A stretch of DNA of 64,000 nucleotides, from assembly GCA_020137815.1 (NCBI GenBank), contig CM035354.1, forward strand, positions 3,073,342 through 3,137,341. The letters are read 5' to 3'. This DNA is from Hormiphora californensis. Its lineage: Eukaryota; Ctenophora; Tentaculata; Cydippida; Pleurobrachiidae. The position numbers were made by a program, and so were the translations under genes. The notes under the pieces are model-generated. The model did no database searches. It was given only the letters and a program-made list of their open reading frames with translations, and had not been told where the DNA came from. Below, piece after piece: positions 13,801 to 23,415 of this stretch (position 1 is the first letter of the stretch; each line of letters begins with the position of its first letter).

Positions 13801-13972
13801 CTCCTTCCCAGGTCCCCTCTCCCTGGTTTCACCTCACATCATCTCCATGGTGGAGTGTCTCCACAAATTGCTGAGATCCAGCTATCACGCCCATCTTTCT
13901 GGAATGTTGCCCGACCTGGAATGGACGGGGGTCGATGAAGGGAGTGATAGTGATGAAAGTGTTGTAGTTTGA
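3523..13972 (+). CDS. Vinculin/alpha-catenin superfamily protein, 12 exons, unusually long
   Basis: Exons: 3523-3666, 3883-4104, 4254-7124, 7734-7859, 8049-9030, 9393-9600, 9963-10072, 10333-10386, 10882-10989, 11689-11798, 12145-12329, 13812-13972. All junctions are GT-AG and phases agree, giving about 1760 codons against roughly 900 for alpha-catenin and 1070 for vinculin. The N-terminus resembles the vinculin head start. Residues about 355-585 resemble the alpha-catenin M region (FKQHANRLMDITEYAV; RVFHVGQKELL). A second similar helical module lies in the 8049-9030 exon (LLDAIKVIQGRPED). An acidic linker (SDEEEEEEEE) sits where vinculin has its Pro-rich strap, and the last three exons resemble the actin-binding tail. 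The expected role is linking adhesion complexes to actin. Exon 3 carries several frame changes at 6085-6940 while the other exons are open. Orthology to vinculin, alpha-catenin or alpha-catulin is unresolved. Confidence 0.8.
7135..7350 (+). repeat. 28-bp minisatellite in vinculin-family intron 3
   Basis: About six copies of a 28-bp unit (GAATGCTTGTCTGTCTGTAT plus CTTGTTTT) are followed by shorter copies that lack the first part. It lies just after the exon 3 donor. Confidence 0.9.
9870..10265 (+). repeat. Tandem repeats carrying splice-site copies around exon 7
   Basis: Upstream of exon 7 a unit of about 33 bp (TTTCACTTTCACTTAGGCAA) repeats, each copy holding a pyrimidine tract plus AG. Downstream, a unit of about 42 bp repeats the exon 7 end and its donor (GAGATTTGGTGAGTTTGG), placing GT donors at 10073, 10117, 10159, 10201 and 10241. 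Only the first is needed for the predicted exon. Confidence 0.85.
10600..10862. repeat. Degenerate GA tract followed by long (CT)n
   Basis: A purine-rich GAGA tract on the plus strand (about 10610-10720) is followed by an uninterrupted CT run (about 10790-10860) that leads into the acceptor of exon 9 at 10880-10881. The CT run probably serves as its polypyrimidine tract. Frames translated across it are Leu/Ser repeats and are not genes. Confidence 0.9.
11400..11688 (+). repeat. CTAACC-type minisatellite in vinculin-family intron 9
   Basis: Irregular 18-20 bp units of the form CTAACCTCTCCTAACCCC run up to the exon 10 acceptor. A G homopolymer (about 11388-11400) lies just before them. Similar pyrimidine-rich AACACCCTC units occur at 42960-43130 in the UEV gene. 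Confidence 0.75.
12387..13301. mobile_element. Mariner-like foldback MITE in the last intron of the vinculin-family gene
   Basis: Inverted arms of about 190 bp (12387-12580 and 13112-13301) begin TTAGGTCATCC and are flanked by TA at 12385-12386 and 13302-13303. The terminal TTAGG plus TA duplication fits Tc1/mariner elements. The 530-bp interior has no transposase frame, so the element is non-autonomous. Confidence 0.85.
13762..13833 (+). repeat. 47-bp duplication of the last-exon acceptor
   Basis: CAGGTCCCCTCTCCCTGGTT occurs at 13762 and again at 13809, 47 bp apart. Only the second copy is followed by the open frame of the vinculin-family last exon (13812-13972). Confidence 0.85.
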
Positions 13973-14451
13973 ACAGTGACGTATTTATACAGTTTTATTA
14001 TTTTGCATGTTTTTGACAAAAGAGTTGAGAGCAGTAAATATGACCATCAGCTGTATGGCGGCGCCCAGATCGGGTCGGCGGCGCCAGACAGACCATCAGC
14101 AAGAGAGAAACAGTAGTAGAGTTTTTGATTGACACCCCAACTGATTGAATGCATTTTAAATGACTTGAATAATGTTTGTATTGTTAACGTAAATATGATC
14201 TTCTTTTAAGAAAGCTTTTAGCTTATGTTTTTGATATCGACATTCCGATATTCCGTCATGGCAAGTTTGTAGCGTAGCAACTGAAACAGGCTCAGAGCGT
14301 ATAAACAGTCACAGTTACGGAGGGCGCGACGACATCCCTATGGTAAAAGCACAACGCGCAGTCGGTTTGTGTGGCAATTTAGTCACGCGCAAAAACAGCG
14401 CGCGCCGCGGGTGATATGTTTGCCTAAAATTAAATTTGAAATTTAAAAAGC
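13973..14451. other. Noncoding stretch before the giant foldback element
   Basis: 3' flank of the vinculin-family gene. It holds short GC-rich palindromic fragments (for example GGCGGCGCC near 14060 and 14080) and AT-rich sequence, with no convincing exon. Confidence 0.5.
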
Positions 14452-15884
14452 ATTTTCAGGGTGTGAACTGCATGTCGTGTTTGCTAGTCGCGAGCGCGCT
14501 TGCGAGACAAGCAAACACGTCAAGGTTCATTAACAAGCATGCTGCTCAGTCATTTTAGATTTAATACACAATGTAAGGATACCATGTAATAGGTGAGACT
14601 CTTGCCGTCACCCTCGTTCAAGTCCCGTGAAAAACGGAGCAGTACACGCAAACTGATGCCCATTTTCCTCGCGTGACCCCGATTCAGCAGTTTGAGACAC
14701 CAACTCTTTAGAGGGCCATATCTCAGGAACCAAACAAGATAGGAAAAATCGCCGTCTAATGAGGCGTACAGTTTTTAATCTAGTTTACCACTGTACCGGC
14801 CGTTTCACTCTCCGACCTAAAACAAAAATCGCAACCCCACAAAACTTCAAAATAATGAAATAACAATAACAATAACAATAACATTATACATATTTAAATC
14901 GCTTTTGAGCTATATAATGCTATTCTCGATCAGCTTAAACAGCGTCCTCTCGATAATAGCAAGCTTTCTAAAGCGCTTCATCGCTGAAATAACCTATAGA
15001 CATTCGTCCTCGTCGTCATAGATAATAAATTATATAAAAATAAAAACGGACTTAAATAATTAATAAATAAGATACAAAAGACAGACTGAACACCGATGGA
15101 CACACAAATACATGCAACACACACACACGTCATACACATACACATTCATACAAACACAAGCAAGTACTTAACATACGAACAATTAAGCACACAACCAAAT
15201 TCACCAACGTCCAACGGAGTCCAGAGATAATCAACCCTACCACATACTGAACAAAATAAAGAAATAAACGCTAATTGAGTGTTGTCCTCATTACTCATTA
15301 GTTCATTGTGACTAGGACTCGCTTTGTCTTGGATTATTATTATCATGGTTATTTGTTATCATGGAGGAATATCAGTTTCACACTTAGGAGATATCATGTA
15401 GGATTTCAGGATTTAGGAATTTACTTTAGGTCTTTTAGTTCTGAAAATAAGGTGCTCTGGAGGGGGTTAATCTTCATAGTAGAAGCCTCCAAGAGCAATA
15501 TAGCACTGTGAATTGCGCAGCCAAGACTACACAATTCACAGTCCCATTGTGTGAGAAGTCAACTGTACACGTCAAACAGTTGCCAAAAGGCGTATCTACA
15601 AGTAAGTCAGTGTCTAGATCTGTCATGGGTGGGGATTCTTTTTTTTTTTTATTCTCACACACACTTTTTTCTCACATTATTTTTCTGACATCCCTCTTTC
15701 TTTTTTAACTTTTACTACCTCACATTCGATCATGTATTTTTCCGTTTTTTGCTGAGGAGGACGAAACATACAGAAACAATTCAATAATATCTACTCAGTA
15801 CCCTATATCCCATGACCCCGTCTTGAAAGATCAATATTCAAATCCATATTATCCATCACTAGCAACTACACACATAATAACATG

Positions 15885-18797
15885 CTACTCAGAGAAGGCC
15901 TTGGAAAACAACAGTGTTTTTAGATCAGTTTTGAACCTCTGTAAAGTCCTAGATCGACGGAGCTCCCGCGGAAGATTGTTCCATAGCTTAGGCCCTGATA
16001 CACTGAAAGCCCTTTCCGTTGTTTTGTATTTGGGATGCGGAGTTTCAAGAAGAAGATCATCATAATCTGCACGAAGTGTCATTGGTTTTTTCTTCCTCTT
16101 TTCCAGAAGGCCAGTTAGGTATTCGGGTGCAAGGCCGTTCAGACATTTATAGACCAAAACACAGGTTTTGAAATTGATCCTTTCGCTCACTGGTAGGAAA
16201 TGTAATGCCTTACGCAACGTCGTTGTGCCTTGCCATCTCCTCTGTCCATAAATGAATCTAGCTGCTGCATTTTGTACCTTTTGTAACTCAGCAACATTCC
16301 GTTTAGTCATCCCAGACATCAGAGAATTGCAGTAGTCTATTTTTGAATGAACTAAGCTGCATACCAATATTGTCCTAAGCTTCCGAGATAGCTTTCCGGC
16401 AATTCGCCACAGATTAACCAGAGTAGATTTGCATGACCTGACCACAGCCGTGACGTGCTCATCTAAGGACAGCTTCGAGTCAAAGTACACCCCGAGGTTC
16501 TTCGCCGAACTCGTTACCAATGAGGGCCCACTATCTTCAAACAGCTGCATAGAGTCAACAGAACTACTACCTCTCGGGGACAAAATCAGTACTTCAGTCT
16601 TAGTTGGGTTAAGTTGAAGGAAGTTTGTCGTGAGCCAGGCCTGTATATCAGAGACACAGCGCCTTAACTTTTGTTCTACCTCTGAGATATCATCCGAGGA
16701 ATATGCCGCATAGACCTGTGTATCATCCGCATAAAAGTGAATACCAACACCATGTCGATCAGCAATGGCTTCTAGCTCAGTCGTGTAACAAATGAACAAT
16801 ATCGGTCCTAAAATAGACCCCTGTGGAACTCCGATGGATAGTTCAGCAAGGGCTGACTTCATATCCCCCAACACCACTGCAGCATTACGCCCCGTTAAGT
16901 AACTCTGAAACCAATTCAAAGTAGTCCCCTTTACTCCATACAACTTTTCTAGCCGCTTCAGAAGTATCGCATGATTCACTGTATCAAAAGCAGCACTTAA
17001 GTCTAACAACAAAAGTACTACCTTCGACTTGTCATCAGTCAGAGTCAGTAGATCATCAAAGATCCGTAAGGTGGCAGTTTCGCAACTTTTGTGTCGACGA
17101 TATGCAGACTGTTTCTTCGAGAGTAAATTGTTATCCTCCAGGTGCCTTACAAACTGGTCCGCTGCACACTTCTCTATTAGCTTTCCAAGGAACGGAAGAT
17201 TACTCACCGGTCGATAGTTCCCCAAGTCATCCGGGTCAAGATTTGCCTTCTTGATGGTTGGACGAATCAATGCCGTTTTTAAAGCCGTAGGAAAAACCCC
17301 CGATGACAAGCTATCATTAACTATTTTCGACAAGATAGGAAGTAGTTCACCGAACAGTTTTCGTACAAAGGATGTTGGTATAGGATCAAGGGTACAGTGT
17401 TTCGTGCTCATTTCCATGATGGTAGACCGAAGCACTTCATCAGAAACCGGCTCAAATTTGAAAATCGGAACAGATGATGGTGAGTCACTTTGTGTAGTCA
17501 TGGAGACAGGTTGAACGTGATTGTGGCACTTCTCCTCCATTCGTCGATAGATTTTCTCAACCTTCCCTTTAAAAGCTCCCATGAAGGTGTCAGCAAGCTT
17601 GCCTTTTTCAATGTTCCCAGGCATGACTTCAACATTTTCCCTCCCCAGAAGGTGGTTCGAAGTTTGCCAAGTAGCCCGAGGGTCATGCTGTTGTTCTTCG
17701 AGACGAGCCGCGAAGTAGTTTTCTCTTACTCCCGTCAGGATTTTATCAGTTTCCTTCTCCTGTGCTTTACAGTCCTCAAAGAAGTTGAGTATCACAACAG
17801 GGTCTGTTTTGGTCCGAAGAATTGCCCTATACTTCCTTTCTTTCCTCCTTCTTTCCCTTCTTGCCCCTTGGCAGATTTCATAGTTCTGTGTGAACCATTT
17901 ATTACTGCGAGTTTTAACCTTCCTAGTAACCACGGGCGCCCGACTATCCATAAACCCCGTCAACACCGAGACATACAGCTCAACACACTGGTCCAGGTCA
18001 TCAGGTAACTCATCACAAAGATCCGACTGAAGAATGTCTTCCCTAAGATCCTCAATGTTAAGGTCTTTCATTTTTCGGCTTGTAACTAGCTTAAACTCAC
18101 TGTTAGAACTACAGCCAGCCACATTTACAGAGAAGCTCACTAGTGAATGATCAGGAAGAGCAGGTGCCCTATAAGTTTCCAGTCCGTCCAGCGCCGTAAG
18201 GTCTGCATCCCTGGTTAGTACCAAATCAAGTGTGCCACCCCTCACATGCGTAGGCCCGATAACATGTTGAGACCATCCCTCCGACAGAATAAGCGCTTTA
18301 AACTTCTGTGTGAATCGGTCAGTATCATCTTGGAACCTAACATTGAAGTCGCCCATGACAACAGGAACACCGCCCTTTGATACAAAGGAATTCAGATAGC
18401 TGCCAAACTCAGTTATGAAGTGAGTATAGTCATTCCCCGTGCGATAGATAACAGCAAGCCGGACTCCAACACTGCCCTTCACGAAGATCTCCAGACATTC
18501 AAAAGACTTTGTGGATGTTTTACACGTAGTAAACTTGATCTTATTCCGAATAATGAACGCCACTCCACCCCCTCGCTTCCCTTTCCTCGGTGCATTAACC
18601 AGAGTGTGCCTCCAATCCCCCACCTCCGCCGCCAGTGAAGATTCATCCAAGTTAAGCCACGTTTCAGTAAGAGCTAGAATCCCAAGTCCATTTTCGACCA
18701 TCATTCCCATGACCTGATTAACCTTGTTCCGCAAGGAAAAACAGTTGCCAAGTCCAACCTTAATGGTCCTGCACCCTACCTTCCCTAAATCAGTCAC
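15885..18797 (-). CDS. LINE ORF2, endonuclease-reverse transcriptase
   Basis: About 970 residues. The N-terminal apurinic-type endonuclease shows GLGNCFSLRNK, LTETWL, GDFNVRF and LPDHSLVSF. The reverse transcriptase shows NYRPVSNLPFLGKLIEK, LDLSAAFDTVNH, GVPQGSILGP and the catalytic FYADDTQVY. It performs target-primed reverse transcription. There is no ATG at the frame's start: the first Met (MGMMVENG) lies about 30 residues in, after the first endonuclease motif. The frame is open upstream through the ORF1 stop, so expression as a -1 frameshift fusion with ORF1 is plausible. CR1/L2 group is the best call; finer placement needs a tree. Confidence 0.92.
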   Translation of the reverse strand: MTDLGKVGCRTIKVGLGNCFSLRNKVNQVMGMMVENGLGILALTETWLNLDESSLAAEVGDWRHTLVNAPRKGKRGGGVAFIIRNKIKFTTCKTSTKSFECLEIFVKGSVGVRLAVIYRTGNDYTHFITEFGSYLNSFVSKGGVPVVMGDFNVRFQDDTDRFTQKFKALILSEGWSQHVIGPTHVRGGTLDLVLTRDADLTALDGLETYRAPALPDHSLVSFSVNVAGCSSNSEFKLVTSRKMKDLNIEDLREDILQSDLCDELPDDLDQCVELYVSVLTGFMDSRAPVVTRKVKTRSNKWFTQNYEICQGARRERRRKERKYRAILRTKTDPVVILNFFEDCKAQEKETDKILTGVRENYFAARLEEQQHDPRATWQTSNHLLGRENVEVMPGNIEKGKLADTFMGAFKGKVEKIYRRMEEKCHNHVQPVSMTTQSDSPSSVPIFKFEPVSDEVLRSTIMEMSTKHCTLDPIPTSFVRKLFGELLPILSKIVNDSLSSGVFPTALKTALIRPTIKKANLDPDDLGNYRPVSNLPFLGKLIEKCAADQFVRHLEDNNLLSKKQSAYRRHKSCETATLRIFDDLLTLTDDKSKVVLLLLDLSAAFDTVNHAILLKRLEKLYGVKGTTLNWFQSYLTGRNAAVVLGDMKSALAELSIGVPQGSILGPILFICYTTELEAIADRHGVGIHFYADDTQVYAAYSSDDISEVEQKLRRCVSDIQAWLTTNFLQLNPTKTEVLILSPRGSSSVDSMQLFEDSGPSLVTSSAKNLGVYFDSKLSLDEHVTAVVRSCKSTLVNLWRIAGKLSRKLRTILVCSLVHSKIDYCNSLMSGMTKRNVAELQKVQNAAARFIYGQRRWQGTTTLRKALHFLPVSERINFKTCVLVYKCLNGLAPEYLTGLLEKRKKKPMTLRADYDDLLLETPHPKYKTTERAFSVSGPKLWNNLPRELRRSRTLQRFKTDLKTLLFSKAFSE

Positions 18798-18814
18798 ACG
18801 CCCATCTTCACCAA

Positions 18815-19933
18815 CTAGTTTTTTGCATTCCTTAGTTTAAGAAGGAAAACAGGACAGTCAGGCGAACCGGCATTGTGTGAGTTGGCATTACCCTTCAGCT
18901 TAGGGTCACTGGCATTTTTACAGTTAGTGCAACACACTCTCCCCCTATTCTTACAATCCTTTGTCTTGTGGCCTTCCGCACAGAACATACATGTAGCCTG
19001 TGGTTGCTCGCATTCCCACGCTTTGTGGCCAAATTTCTGGCAACGGTAGCACTGTGGAATATAGTACCGATCCTCCACCCTACAGGAAACATTTCTAACG
19101 AAAAGTTTTCCTCCCTTGACCAACAAGTCCCGAAGAGCGCAAGAAACTCTCAACCCCACGTTAACCCTTTCTCTGGCTCTCGATTTCCCAACATAGACAA
19201 CCTCCAAAGTATGCCCCTGGTCTATTAGAGAGCTCACCTTAGAGTTCTTCATCCGAATCATCTCAACTATGGCACTATCCAAATCACTCCGGCCCATATC
19301 AACTGGAAATTCTTCCACGGGAAGTGGAAAGTCCTTAACCGTAACCTTAGGCAGTTTAATAGATGTCTTATAGGTCGCTGCCTCGGGAAGAACTGCCTTA
19401 AGCTGACTCTCAGCAGATTGAAGCATGTCCTGATCAGGTAAGGCAATTATTACATCGCCATTGGCCTCCGCCCTCATGAAGGACACAGGTGTCTCCTTTA
19501 GAGCCTCAGAAGCTCGTTTTACAGCCGTATCTCCCGCATTACTAATCGTAATTTTTGCAGCAGGTTTCTTAAGCACTTCAGCAAATGACCCACCGAGATT
19601 CTCACCAAGACTCGCCCTTAACCCCACTTCATCACCCCGACGTAAGTCCATTTCTCCAACAAGTTTTTCTACTATGAAATCAGCGTGCTTACCAAGCTCA
19701 CTCACAACACATCGAGCAATCTCCTCTCCACTAGCCCCGGTCTGCCCAAACCCCTTAGCCTTCCCGCTATCCACCGAATCAAAACACGGGGGGCATAGCC
19801 AGCATAATCCCACGAGTTTACTTACTTCGACGGGTACGGGCGGATCAGCATCATCTCGCTCCTCTTTGCACATCAAACATACCATCTTCTCTGTAACTGC
19901 TATCTCTGCAGCCGCCTTTCTCGTTTTTGTCAT
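18815..19933 (-). CDS. LINE ORF1, zinc-knuckle nucleic-acid-binding protein
   Basis: A 372-residue protein. An N-terminal Cys-rich motif (VCLMCKEERDDAD, then CWLCPPC) resembles a PHD or treble-clef finger. The middle is charged. The C-terminal third carries zinc knuckles, CYRCQKFGHKAWEC near residue 295 followed by CMFCAEGHKTKDC and CCTNC. This is the ORF1 type of Jockey/CR1/L2-group LINEs, expected to bind element RNA. It ends with GCA AAA AAC TAG, directly at a slippery sequence that leads into ORF2. Confidence 0.88.
   Translation of the reverse strand: MTKTRKAAAEIAVTEKMVCLMCKEERDDADPPVPVEVSKLVGLCWLCPPCFDSVDSGKAKGFGQTGASGEEIARCVVSELGKHADFIVEKLVGEMDLRRGDEVGLRASLGENLGGSFAEVLKKPAAKITISNAGDTAVKRASEALKETPVSFMRAEANGDVIIALPDQDMLQSAESQLKAVLPEAATYKTSIKLPKVTVKDFPLPVEEFPVDMGRSDLDSAIVEMIRMKNSKVSSLIDQGHTLEVVYVGKSRARERVNVGLRVSCALRDLLVKGGKLFVRNVSCRVEDRYYIPQCYRCQKFGHKAWECEQPQATCMFCAEGHKTKDCKNRGRVCCTNCKNASDPKLKGNANSHNAGSPDCPVFLLKLRNAKN
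18818..18825 (-). promoter_or_regulatory. Candidate -1 ribosomal frameshift slippery site
   Basis: On the minus strand ORF1 ends GCA AAA AAC TAG. The heptamer A AAA AAC fits X XXY YYZ in the ORF1 frame. A -1 slip gives AAA AAA CTA GTT GGT, which is exactly the open ORF2 frame. Confidence 0.6.
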
Positions 19934-20360
19934 CGTCTAGATGGGGAATTGAGGTGCCTCACGACAACCTCAATAAATAGTTTTACGTTGTAGTTGATGA
20001 AAGTTTGAAACTCGCATCTCGCATCTCGCATGTCGTGTTGCATGTCGTGTTGCATGTCGTGTCATGTTATTGACGCGCTCGCGTTCAACTCTCACACAGC
20101 AGCTGCAGAACATGGCGGGAAACATCGAGGAGTAGAGAGGGTCGGTGCCGAATCAAATATTTCTTGATCTTGATCTACTCCATCTCTCAGCTATCCTACC
20201 ACTCATCAACTCGATCTCTCAGCTACCCTACCCCTCATCTACTCCATCTTTCAGCTACCCTACCCCTCATCTACTCCATCTTTCAGCTACCCTACCCCTT
20301 ATCTAGTCCATCTCTCAGCTACCCTACTCCTCATCTACTCCATCTCTCAGCTTCCCTATT

Positions 20361-20435
20361 AGGGAAGCATAGAGATGGAAACGATTAGGGGTAGGGAATC
20401 CCTATCCATAATCGTTTCCATCTCTATGCTTCCCT
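20361..20435. repeat. Nested 75-bp palindrome in the left arm
   Basis: Inverted arms AGGGAAGCATAGAGATGGAA and TTCCATCTCTATGCTTCCCT are separated by about 25 bp. It is a small hairpin inside the large palindrome. Confidence 0.9.
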
Positions 20436-23340
20436 AGCCCTCATCAACTCCATCTTTCAGCTACCCTACCCCTAATCTAGTCCATCTCTCCGCTACCCTA
20501 CTCCTCATCTACTCCATCTCTCAGCTACCCTACCTCCCATTTACTCCATCTCTCAGCTACCCTACCTCCCATTTACTCCATCTCTCAGCTTCCCTACCTC
20601 CCATTTACTCCATCTCTCAGCTTACCTACCTCCCATTTACTCCATATCTCAGCTTCCCTACCTGCCATTTACTCCATCTCTCAGATACCCTACCTCCCAT
20701 TTACTCCATCTCTCAGCTTACCTACCTCCCATTTACTCCATCTCTCAGCTTCCCTACCTCCCATTCACTCCATCTCTCAGCTTCCCTACCTCCCATTTAC
20801 TCCATCTCTCAGCTACCCTACCTCCCATTTGATCCATCTCTCAGCTACCCTACCTCCCATTTACTCCATCTCTCAGCTTCCCTACCTCCCATTTACTCCA
20901 TCTCTCAGCTTCCCTACCTCCCATTTACTCCATCCCTGCCTCCCATTTACTCCATCTCTCAGCTACCCTACCTCCCATTCACTCCATCTCTCAGCTACCC
21001 TACCTCCCATTTACTCCATCTCTAAGTTTCCCTACCTCCCATTTAATAAATCTCTCAGCTTCCCTACCTCCCATTTACTCCATCCCTCAGCTTCCCTACC
21101 TCCCATTTACTCCATCTCTCAGCTTCCCTACCTCCCATTTACTCCATCTCTCAGCTTACCTACCTCCCATTTACTCCATACCTCAGCTTCCCTACCTGCC
21201 ATTTACTCCATCTCTCAGATACCCTACCTCCCATTTATTCCATCTCTCAGCTTACCTACCTCCCATTTACTCCATCTCTCAGCTTCCCTACCTCCCATTC
21301 ACTCCATCTCTCAGCTTCCCTACCTCCCATTTACTCCATCCCTCAGCTTCCCTACCTCCCATTCACTCCATCTCTCAGCTTCCGTACCCCTCATTTACTC
21401 CATCTCTCAGCTACCCTACCTCCCATTTACTCCATCTCTCAGCTTCCCTACCTCCCATTTACTCCATCTCTAAGCTACCCTACCTCCCATTTACTCCATT
21501 TCTCAGCTTCCCTACCTCTCATTTACTCCATCTCTCAGCTACCCTACCTCTCATTTACTCCATCTCTCAGCTACCCTACCTCCCATTTACTCCATCTCTC
21601 AGCTACCCTACCTCCCATTTACTCCATCTCTCAGCTTACTTACCTCCCATTTACTCCATCTCTCAGCTTCCCTACCTCCCATTTACTCCATCCCTCAGCT
21701 TCCCTACCTCCCATTTACTCCATCTCTCAGCTTCCCTACCTCCCATTTACTCCATCTCTCAGGGGTAGGAATGTTAGGATAAATGAGAAATGGAGTAAAT
21801 GGGAGGTAGGGAAGCTGAGAGATGGAGTAAATGGGAGGTAGGGCAGCTGAGAGATGGAGTAAATGGGAGGTAGGGAAGCTGAGAGATGGAGTAAATGGGA
21901 GGTAGGGAAGCTGAGAGATGGAGTATTTATGGGAGGTAAGGAAGCTGAGAGATGGAGTAAATGGGAGGTAGGGAAGCTGAGAGATGGAGTAAATGAGGGG
22001 TACGGAAGCTGAGAGATGGAGTAAATGGGAGGTAGGGAAAGGTAAGAGATGGAGTAAATGGGAGGTAGGGAAGCTGAGAGATGGAGTGAATGGGAGGTAG
22101 GGAAGGTAAGCGATGGAGTAAATGGGAGGTAGGGAAGCTGAGAGATGGAGTAAATGGGAGGTAGGGCAGCTGAGAGATGGAGTAAATGGGAGGTAGGGAA
22201 GCTGAGAGATGGAGTAAATGGGAGGTAGGGAAGCTGAGAGATGGAGTATTTATGGGAGGTAAGGAAGCTGAGAGATGGAGTAAATGGGAGGTAGGGAAGC
22301 TGAGAGATGGAGTAAATGAGGGGTACGGAAGCTGAGAGATGGAGTAAATGAGAGGTAGGGAAGGTAAGAGATGGAGTAAATGGGAGGTAGGGTAGCTGAG
22401 AGATGGAGTAAATGGGAGGTAGGGAAGGTAAGCGATGGAGTAAATGGGAGGTAGGGAAGCTGAGAGATGGAGTAAATGGGAGGTAGGGAAGCTGAGAGAT
22501 GGAGTATTTATGGGAGGTAAGGAAGCTGAGAGATGGAGTAAATGAGGGGTACGGAAGCTGAGAGATGGAGTAAATGAGAGGTAGGGAAGGTAAGAGATGG
22601 AGTAAATGGGAGGTAGGGAAGCTGAGAGATGGAGTAAATGGGAGGTAGGGAAGCTGAGAGATGGAGTAAATGGGAGGTAGGGAAGCTGAGGGATGGAGTA
22701 AATGGGAGGTAGGGAAGCTGAGAGATTTATTAAATGGGAGGTAGGGAAACTTAGAGATGGAGTAAATGGGAGGTAGGGTAGCTGAGAGATGGAGTGAATG
22801 GGAGGTAGGGTAGCTGAGAGATGGAGTAAATGGGAGGCAGGGATGGAGTAAATGGGAGGTAGGGAAGCTGAGAGATGGAGTAAATGGGAGGTAGGGAAGC
22901 TGAGAGATGGAGTAAATGGGAGGTAGGGTAGCTGAGAGATGGATCAAATGGGAGGTAGGGTAGCTGAGAGATGGAGTAAATGGGAGGTAGGGAAGCTGAG
23001 AGATGGAGTGAATGGGAGGTAGGGAAGCTGAGAGATGGAGTAAATGGGAGGTAGGTAAGCTGAGAGATGGAGTAAATGGGAGGTAGGGTATCTGAGAGAT
23101 GGAGTAAATGGCAGGTAGGGAAGCTGAGATATGGAGTAAATGGGAGGTAGGTAAGCTGAGAGATGGAGTAAATGGGAGGTAGGGAAGCTGAGAGATGGAG
23201 TAAATGGGAGGTAGGGTAGCTGAGAGATGGAGTAAATGGGAGGTAGGGTAGCTGAGAGATGGAGTAGATGAGGAGTAGGGTAGCGGAGAGATGGACTAGA
23301 TTAGGGGTAGGGTAGCTGAAAGATGGAGTTGATGAGGGCT

Positions 23341-23415
23341 AGGGAAGCATAGAGATGGAAACGATTATGGATAGGGATTCCCTACCCCTAATCGTTTCCA
23401 TCTCTATGCTTCCCT
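23341..23415. repeat. Nested 75-bp palindrome in the right arm
   Basis: The mirror copy of the palindrome at 20361-20435, at the exact symmetric position. Confidence 0.9.

Larger units (their letters stand above)
14861..20005 (-). mobile_element. Full-length CR1/L2-type LINE inserted in the foldback left arm
   Basis: A 5.1-kb minus-strand element with ORF1 and ORF2 intact. Comparison with the uninterrupted right arm at 23745-23760 puts the insertion between TGAAA copies at 14856-14860 and 20006-20010, a likely 5-bp target duplication. The 3' end on the minus strand finishes in (GTTATT)n instead of poly(A), as is usual for CR1/L2-group elements. Intact frames and a clean insertion suggest recent mobility. 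Confidence 0.9.

Noticed and set aside
13645-13938. A 97-codon frame overlapping the last vinculin-family exon
   Set aside because: A different frame fits the splice phase and resembles the vinculin tail; this one is a shadow across a duplicated acceptor.
21736-22947. A 403-codon minus-strand open frame and its plus-strand counterpart at 20829-21473
   Set aside because: Pure translation of the 32-bp satellite; the peptide is a 32-residue repeat of Pro/Ser/Leu/His with no domain, and mirror frames occur in both arms.
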